Of a stretch of 10,582 nucleotides of DNA, positions 5,947 to 10,582 are shown one piece after another; positions within the stretch are counted from its first letter, which is position 1, and each line of letters begins with the position of its first letter. The translations under genes and the position numbers were made by a program. The notes beneath the pieces were generated by a model. The model did not search any database, had not been told where the DNA came from, and worked only from the letters and a program-made list of their open reading frames with translations. Origin of the DNA: an uncultured Ruminococcus sp. (GTDB taxonomy: Bacteria; Bacillota; Clostridia; Oscillospirales; Ruminococcaceae); assembly GCA_900752785.1 (NCBI GenBank), contig CAADWP010000179.1, positions 1 to 10,582 of the forward strand. Reading direction: 5' to 3'.

Positions 5947-8835
5947 ATGAAGAAAAAAATAAAGGCAGTGTTCATGGCGTTGACGCTCTGTTTTTCGGTA
6001 ATATTCGGAGCTTTACCGATATCGGTGGAACAGTCCGTATTGCTTAGCGTTAATGCAGCCTCAGCGGATTATCCGATGCAGTTAATGAATATTGCTGTCA
6101 AGGACAATTCAAAGGTGCTTACAGAAAACGGAAGCGCTGATATGTCGACGCTTTCCGTAAAGACATCCGGAGGTGGTCTTGCTGCTTCATGGCGCTTTGA
6201 CAGGGTCAACACCGATGCAAACGGTACTTTTTTTAAGCTTGTTAATGCCGAATCGGGGCGTATGCTTACCCCCAACAGCTATAGTGTAAAAAACGGTTCA
6301 AGCGTAGTTATGTACGGTGCAGAATCGCATAAATCTCAGCACTGGTATATTATTCCAGTGAAAAACGACCGACTCGGCAACGGTCTTTACTATAAAATAG
6401 TGAATTATTCCGATACATCGCTTGCTCTCACGCAAAGTGCAGACGGTATGATACTTTCAAGCTATACGGGCGCGGACGAACAGCTTTGGCTGCTTAATTC
6501 CGACGGCTTGCAGGGCTTTGCGGGGTATTGTTCAAACGACAATACAGGAAATATAAAAGCAGGGGATATCGGCGGACTTTTTGGCGAGATCGTTGAGGCG
6601 TCAACCTTTGACGAACTGAAAAAATATGCCGAATCTGAAACGCCTTATACTATTGTTGTAACAAAAAATATCAGCGTTACAGATTTGAAAAAGGATTCGC
6701 AGGATCATTATTATTGTCCGGACGGAAGAATTTACGTTCACAGCAATAAGACAATTATCGGAAGTTATGGTGCGCATACCCTTTATAATGTTCAGTTCTG
6801 CACAGCCGCAAATAAGGGAGTCGGCAATAACATTATTATAAAAAATTTTGATATGCAGCATGATGCAAAATCCAATGGAAACGACTCTATCGTCGTTTAT
6901 TTCGGATCGGGCGAGAATCTCTGGGTCGATCATGTTACATTCAGCGGTCACAGCGGATATAATACTCTTGGCGAGGGTACGCCCGACTGGGATAAATTCC
7001 TTGCCTGCTGCTATGACGCGGATTATTGTACCGTTTCAGACTGCAGCTTTGGTCTGCACGAATATGGTCTGATTCTCGGTTATCCCGATGATACGGAGGA
7101 TTCTTATAAAAATAAAAATAACTTCCCCAGAATGACGATTATAAGCTGTAAGTTCAAGGATACTCTTACGAGAGCCCCCGGACTGATGCGATACGGTTAT
7201 TTCCATTCGCTTAATAACTATGTTTATAATTTCAGCATGGCATATACCGTTCATTCAGACTGTAAGCTTTTTGCGGAAAATTGCTATTACGACGGCGCGT
7301 CAACCAAAGGAAACGTTGTATGCGACTGGAATGAGGTGACGCATCCCGGAGCTTTTGCGGATTCAGGCTCAAAGGGTGTAAATTGCAAGCGATTGACGAT
7401 AGAGGGATCCGCAAAAAACTGTACATGGCGTCCGAACGGAAATTATGGTTATACATCCGTTTCCGCAGACGAGGCAAAGTCATACTGCTCAAATTACAGC
7501 GGATGTCAGAACTCTAAAGATAAAATGATGTATCTTCGTTTCAACACGAGCGGCATTCCAAGCGCAGGCTTTAATACTCCTCCCGACGAGCCGATGCTTC
7601 CTACAGCGGCAGTATTCCCCAACGGCTCATGTTTCCGAATTAAAAATGTAAATTCAGATCTTTACATGCAAGTAGAGGACGCCGCTGCTGAAAATAACGC
7701 CAATGTTCAGCAATGGGGTGCTGCCGATGATGCGATACATGATATATGGAAGCTCATTGACGCCGGGGACGGCTATTATAATATAGTTTCGGCAGTAGGC
7801 GACGGCGGTACGTATATGCTTGACGTTGCGGGTAAAAAGACCGATAACGGTACAAATATTGACATTTACAAATATAACGGCGGTACAAATCAGCAGTTTA
7901 TGTTTACACAGAACGACGACGGTTCATATAAGATACTCACTAAAATTTCGGGAGTAAAATCGGCTGTCGAAGTTGCTTCCGGATCAAAGGAAAGCGGAGC
8001 GAATATCCAGCAGTGGGAGATAAACGGCGCAGCTTGTCAGAACTGGATACTCGAGCCTGCTTCAAATCCGGGAGCTTTAATGGATACAAGGGTCATATAC
8101 GAATTTACCAACGTTAATAGCGGTATGGTAATGGAAATTGCGGGCGGAAAAATGGAATCGGGAAGTAATGTCAGCCAGTGGGAATCAAACGGATTTGACT
8201 GTCAGAAATGGGGGCTGAAAGCACAAGCAGGCTGGGAGCATTATTATTATATTTATTCACTATCAGATCAGAGCTATGTTCTTTGCGCTGACGGTTCTGA
8301 GAACGGCGGAAATATCAGCATTGAGAAATTTGAAGCGGATAATCAAAATATGCTGTTTAAGTTCTCAAAGAATCCTGACGGAACATATTACATTATGTCT
8401 AAGGCATCCTATGATAATTGTTTTGTTGAAGTAGGTGCAGCAAGTAAGGAAAGCGGCGCAAACATTCAGCAGTGGGAACTGACGAACAGCGATTGTCAGA
8501 AATGGTCTGCCGCAACGATGACAACAACTACTACTACGTCGACAACAACTACAACAAGTACCACTACTACAACTACAAGCACATCAACGACTGCAACGAA
8601 TCCTATTAAAGTATCTATTTGGGGAGACGCTAATGATGACGGAGAGGTCAATCTTGCAGATGCTGTCCTTATCATGCAGAATATAGCAAATCCTGCTAAG
8701 TATAAGATTACGGATAAAGGTAGACTTAACGGTGATGTTGATGAAACAGGAGACGGTATTACACCTAATGATGCGTTTAAGATTCAGCAGTTCGTGCTTG
8801 GCATTGTCTCATCACTCGATCCGAAGTTTGAATAG
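5947..8835 (+). CDS. Secreted modular pectate lyase (PL1-like) with ricin-type modules and dockerin
   Basis: A 962-residue enzyme that should cleave polygalacturonate by beta-elimination, outside the cell. Order of parts: signal peptide 1 to about 40 (SVNAASA); a ricin-like module about 41-186 (QHW at 131-133, EQLW at 178-181); a PL1-like parallel beta-helix about 205-535; two ricin/CBM13-like blocks about 555-705 and 712-855 with repeated ESGANIQQW and CQKW/CQNW motifs; a Thr/Ser linker 858-884; a dockerin about 888-955 (DANDDGEVN and DVDETGDGIT). PL1 marks are NLWVDHVTFS (324-333), CTVSDCSF (361-368) and TRAPGLMRYGYFH (408-420), whose R409 and R415 are the likely catalytic pair. By eye, one calcium Asp position reads Ala353 and the usual Lys of the H-x-K segment reads Tyr373. 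Sugar-binding modules and dockerin point to cellulosomal attack on pectin. Confidence 0.92.
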   Translation: MKKKIKAVFMALTLCFSVIFGALPISVEQSVLLSVNAASADYPMQLMNIAVKDNSKVLTENGSADMSTLSVKTSGGGLAASWRFDRVNTDANGTFFKLVNAESGRMLTPNSYSVKNGSSVVMYGAESHKSQHWYIIPVKNDRLGNGLYYKIVNYSDTSLALTQSADGMILSSYTGADEQLWLLNSDGLQGFAGYCSNDNTGNIKAGDIGGLFGEIVEASTFDELKKYAESETPYTIVVTKNISVTDLKKDSQDHYYCPDGRIYVHSNKTIIGSYGAHTLYNVQFCTAANKGVGNNIIIKNFDMQHDAKSNGNDSIVVYFGSGENLWVDHVTFSGHSGYNTLGEGTPDWDKFLACCYDADYCTVSDCSFGLHEYGLILGYPDDTEDSYKNKNNFPRMTIISCKFKDTLTRAPGLMRYGYFHSLNNYVYNFSMAYTVHSDCKLFAENCYYDGASTKGNVVCDWNEVTHPGAFADSGSKGVNCKRLTIEGSAKNCTWRPNGNYGYTSVSADEAKSYCSNYSGCQNSKDKMMYLRFNTSGIPSAGFNTPPDEPMLPTAAVFPNGSCFRIKNVNSDLYMQVEDAAAENNANVQQWGAADDAIHDIWKLIDAGDGYYNIVSAVGDGGTYMLDVAGKKTDNGTNIDIYKYNGGTNQQFMFTQNDDGSYKILTKISGVKSAVEVASGSKESGANIQQWEINGAACQNWILEPASNPGALMDTRVIYEFTNVNSGMVMEIAGGKMESGSNVSQWESNGFDCQKWGLKAQAGWEHYYYIYSLSDQSYVLCADGSENGGNISIEKFEADNQNMLFKFSKNPDGTYYIMSKASYDNCFVEVGAASKESGANIQQWELTNSDCQKWSAATMTTTTTTSTTTTTSTTTTTTSTSTTATNPIKVSIWGDANDDGEVNLADAVLIMQNIANPAKYKITDKGRLNGDVDETGDGITPNDAFKIQQFVLGIVSSLDPKFE
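8520..8600 (+). repeat. Low-complexity Thr/Ser linker coding tract
   Basis: A run of ACN threonine codons with a few serines, encoding residues 858-884 between the last ricin-like block and the dockerin. Such Pro/Thr-rich linkers are typical of ruminococcal cellulosomal enzymes. The varied ACA/ACT/ACG codon choice keeps the DNA repeat imperfect. Confidence 0.85.
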
Positions 8836-8868
8836 CCTTATAAGGTCATGTTTGGATATGCAGTTTCA

Positions 8869-8890
8869 TTCCGGCTTAGCCGGGAATTTT
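8869..8890 (+). terminator. Intrinsic terminator after the pectate lyase gene
   Basis: TTCCGGC (8869-8875), loop TTA and GCCGGGAA (8879-8886) form a stem with one bulged base, followed by TTTT (8887-8890). Confidence 0.8.
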
Positions 8891-8906
8891 ACATGTAAAT
8901 AAACAT

Positions 8907-8930
8907 CCCCCGGCAAAGCCGGGGGTATTT
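8907..8930. terminator. Second GC-rich hairpin
   Basis: CCCCCGGC (8907-8914), loop AAA and GCCGGGGG (8918-8925) form a perfect 8-bp stem, followed by a short TATTT. It may back up the terminator before it, or protect this side from transcription of the IS200-type element whose gene ends at 8964 on the other strand. Confidence 0.6.
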
Positions 8931-8939
8931 CAGTAAACG

Positions 8940-9625
8940 CTCCATAGGGGCTCAGAATACAAGTCACGCCTTGAAAGGCGTACTAACACGGACGCATGCG
9001 GCTACGTTCTTCTGCGTAATTGTTACAGCATACCCGTTAAACGGGTCTGAATCGTTCAAAGTTAATTGTCCTGCCATTCTATCTTCCTCAAACTGGCGTT
9101 GAATGTACTCAATTATTGCCTTTGTGTTCTTTCCAACCGTATCAATGTAGTAACCTCTGCACCAATACGGACGATTCCGGTACTTATACTTCATGTTGCC
9201 CCACTTGTTGTAAATCATAATACTGCTCTTGCTCTTCAAGTAACCCATAAATGAGGATACTGCGTGCTTATGCGGTATATCTACCAACATATGGATATAA
9301 TCCGGACATGCTTCTGCTTCCAGTAATGTTACTCAATACCTGTTGCAAAGCTGCCTCAGTATCTGTCCGATTTCCAGTCTCTTCGTTCCGTAAAATACCT
9401 TTCTGCGGTATTTCGGTGCAAATACTATATGGTACTTGCAATTCCACTTAGAATGTGCTAAACTATGTATGTCATTCACTTTCTAATGACCTCCTAGTAT
9501 AATAAAGATATAGTCCAAGGACGGCTCCGCAATAGACAACCGGACGAAAATAAGGTAAGATAAAGAGGATAGGACAAAAAATGGTGACCTTCTCGGGAGG
9601 TTGGTTTTGACCTACCTATACCTGT
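8940..9625 (-). mobile_element. IS200/IS605-family element, probably inactive
   Basis: The minus-strand tnpA remnant (8964-9479) with its flanks. Subterminal hairpins, as used by this family for strand recognition, are plausible at 8966-8981 (ACGCCTT, GA, AAGGCGT) and 9587-9601 (ACCT...AGGT with an inner C-G pair). The exact ends cannot be set, because these elements make no target duplication; the limits given are estimates. The right limit is close to where IS110 homology begins, about 9626. No tnpB is present. Confidence 0.6.
8964..9479 (-). pseudogene. tnpA: IS200/IS605-family transposase TnpA with in-frame stop
   Basis: Reading the minus strand from GTG at 9479 (ribosome site AGGAGG 9-10 bases upstream) gives a 171-codon frame of normal family length. 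It starts NDIHSLAHSKWNCKYHIVFA, then PKYRRKVFYGTKRLEIGQIL. Codon 49 (9333-9335) is TGA where relatives usually have Gly in KG(V/I), so one base change from GGA would explain it. The frame then continues unbroken: EAEACPDYIHMLVDIP, SSFMGYLKSKSS, YRNRPYWCRGYYIDTVG and on to the stop. The GYY tyrosines include the likely nucleophile. The HUH motif reads Tyr61-Ile-His63 instead of His-x-His, which may be a second lesion. An internal ATG at 9290 could give a 108-residue fragment, but it would lack the N-terminal part of the fold. Active transposase is unlikely. Confidence 0.82.
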
Positions 9626-10063
9626 AATTTAAACATTCGTAAAGTACATAATGATAAATTTGATTCAAAAAAGTTAGCTTCGATCGCTTTGAAGCCTGAT
9701 TTGAAGACTTCTGTTATACCTTCCGACCTTGTTCTGAATATCAGAAATCTTGTTAGAGAGTATTATCGTCTGAAAGACGAAAGAACGGCTTACGTTACTA
9801 AACTGACCGCTGCTCTTAAGGTTCCTTTTCCAGAATATCTCGGAATTTTTTCTAAGATCACAGTAAATACATCCCTTGCTTTGCTTGAAAAATATCCTTT
9901 ACCTGAGTTGTTTCTTTCAGCCAGAAAATCCAGCGTTATCAAGTTAATAAGAAAGACTGTGTATTTCGGTGAAGCCTATGCTGAAAAGCAGTATGAAAAG
10001 TTGCTTGACGCTGCAAAAGCCGCACTCCGCACAGAATCCACGAACCGCATCTTGATACATTAA
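9611..10063 (+). pseudogene. IS110-family transposase fragment, both ends missing
   Basis: An open frame from just after a TGA at 9608-9610. Homology begins near NLNIRKVHNDKFDSKKLA (from about 9626), the segment holding the last two acids of the DEDD (RuvC-like) active site (GAT at 9653 and 9662). It runs on through SDLVLNIRNLVREYYRLKDE, FPEYLGIFSKITVNTSLALL and KYPLPELFLSARKSSVIKLI to YEKLLDAAKAAL, near 10026. The N-terminal half of the nuclease domain (first Asp and Glu) and the whole C-terminal domain with its catalytic Ser are absent. A TTG at 9689 is not a real start, because homology runs through it. On the left it abuts the IS200-type element and on the right a serine recombinase fragment; the last dozen residues (RTESTNRILIH) are the recombinase DNA read in another frame. 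The bridge-RNA region of such elements is also lost. Confidence 0.75.
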
Positions 10064-10557
10064 TTTATGACGAAGTAAAAATGCTGACGGAAAGAATAGT
10101 TGCCGAAAGCGAAAAGTATGATAAAATAATCAGGGACTGGCTCAGGCAGAAGCCTGTGTACGAGCGAAAAATTAACCAGTACAAAGAACGGATTTCATTA
10201 TTACAAAATCAAATTGAGGAAATTATAATTGAGCGTATTGCTGATAGGGAACACGCTGCGGTCTACAACAGCATGATTACCAAGCGTTAAGAAGAAATCA
10301 CAGATTTGCAGAATAAAATTTAAGAAAGCAGACGATACGATGAGGTAAGCAGACAGAAACGTGACAATCTGAAAAGCACCTCGGATCTACTCAAAGATAT
10401 TCTATCGGAAAGTAAAATCAGCGATGCAAACCTCAGAATACTTGTAAAACAGATTTATGTGCATCAGAATGATGATAAAAGTCTTGATGTGAGGTTTGAA
10501 TTTAACGGGGATTTTGAGGATAGTTCAGTAGTTTATACAAATGAAGAATCGGCATAA
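10021..10557 (+). pseudogene. C-terminal fragment of a large serine recombinase, with two in-frame stops
   Basis: In the frame of the ATG at 10081, reading starts upstream with TPHRIHEPHLDTLIYDEVK, the stretch that follows the zinc ribbon in resolvase/invertase-type large recombinases. It continues as a long coiled coil: MLTERIVAESEKYDKIIRDW, then LRQKPVYERKINQYKERISL and LQNQIEEIIIERI. TAA codons at 10288-10290 and 10321-10323 stand where KR-E-EEITD and NKI-E-ESRR would be expected, each one base from GAA. Past them the frame is open to TAA 10555-10557: SDANLRILVKQIYVHQNDDK, then SLDVRFEFNGDFED, the usual C-terminal strand block of the family. The N-terminal catalytic serine domain is missing, replaced by the IS110 fragment near 10026. 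This is a non-functional remnant of an integrative element. Confidence 0.78.
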
Positions 10558-10582
10558 ACTGTTAAAATTAATATTAAAAAGT

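Noticed and set aside
6900..8500. Repeated similar DNA in the ricin-like blocks considered as a CRISPR or tandem DNA repeat
   Set aside because: The similarity follows the protein motif (ESGANIQQW...CQKW) with diverged codons and lies within one open gene.
9066..9451. Plus-strand frames opposite the IS200-type transposase
   Set aside because: They are shadows of tnpA, whose family sequence is clear on the minus strand.
9689..10063. IS110 fragment as a complete 124-residue gene starting at TTG 9689
   Set aside because: Family similarity continues upstream in the same frame through the DEDD segment, so 9689 is internal; the end is read into foreign DNA.

Overview
The window looks like chromosomal DNA of a cellulosome-producing, low-GC Firmicute of the Ruminococcus type. 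Two secreted proteins end in type I dockerin modules. One is a modular pectate lyase with ricin-type (CBM13-like) modules and a threonine-rich linker, the architecture typical of ruminococcal plant-cell-wall enzymes. The mobile-element remnants at the right end also suit that group. The species cannot be fixed from the sequence alone.

Layout: (1) 6-743, minus strand: a phage-endolysin-like N-acetylmuramoyl-L-alanine amidase with a C-terminal SH3b domain. (2) 834-1850: an islet with a lone Syd/SUKH-type gene, bracketed by two copies of one palindromic repeat, the left copy partly deleted, with 16-bp direct repeats around the left copy. (3) 1846-4734: a compact four-gene operon with overlapping genes. 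It encodes a YtrA-type GntR repressor, an ABC ATPase and two six-helix ABC-2 type membrane proteins. A consensus promoter drives it, and its -10 box lies in a 31-bp palindrome that is the probable operator. (4) 4870-5870: a secreted CAP-domain protein with a dockerin, with its own promoter and terminator. (5) 5881-8890: a 962-residue secreted pectate lyase with three ricin-like blocks and a dockerin, with a near-ideal promoter and a terminator. (6) about 8940-10557: mobile-element wreckage made of three unrelated pieces joined end to end. These are an IS200/IS605 tnpA (minus strand) with an in-frame stop, an IS110-family transposase missing both ends, and the C-terminal coiled-coil part of a large serine recombinase with two in-frame stops.

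How the genes fit together: the CAP protein and the pectate lyase are both exported and probably dock onto cohesin-bearing scaffoldins, so they form a small pectin/cellulosome locus of two separate transcription units. The GntR-ABC operon looks self-regulated and resembles envelope-stress or peptide-efflux systems (YtrABCDEF, Pmt); its substrate cannot be read from sequence. I found no CRISPR array, tRNA or rRNA. No clearly new multi-gene system stands out. The items most worth a second look are the palindrome-flanked Syd/SUKH gene, the dockerin-bearing CAP protein, the divergent active-site region of the pectate lyase, the promoter-embedded operator and the three-part mobile mosaic.
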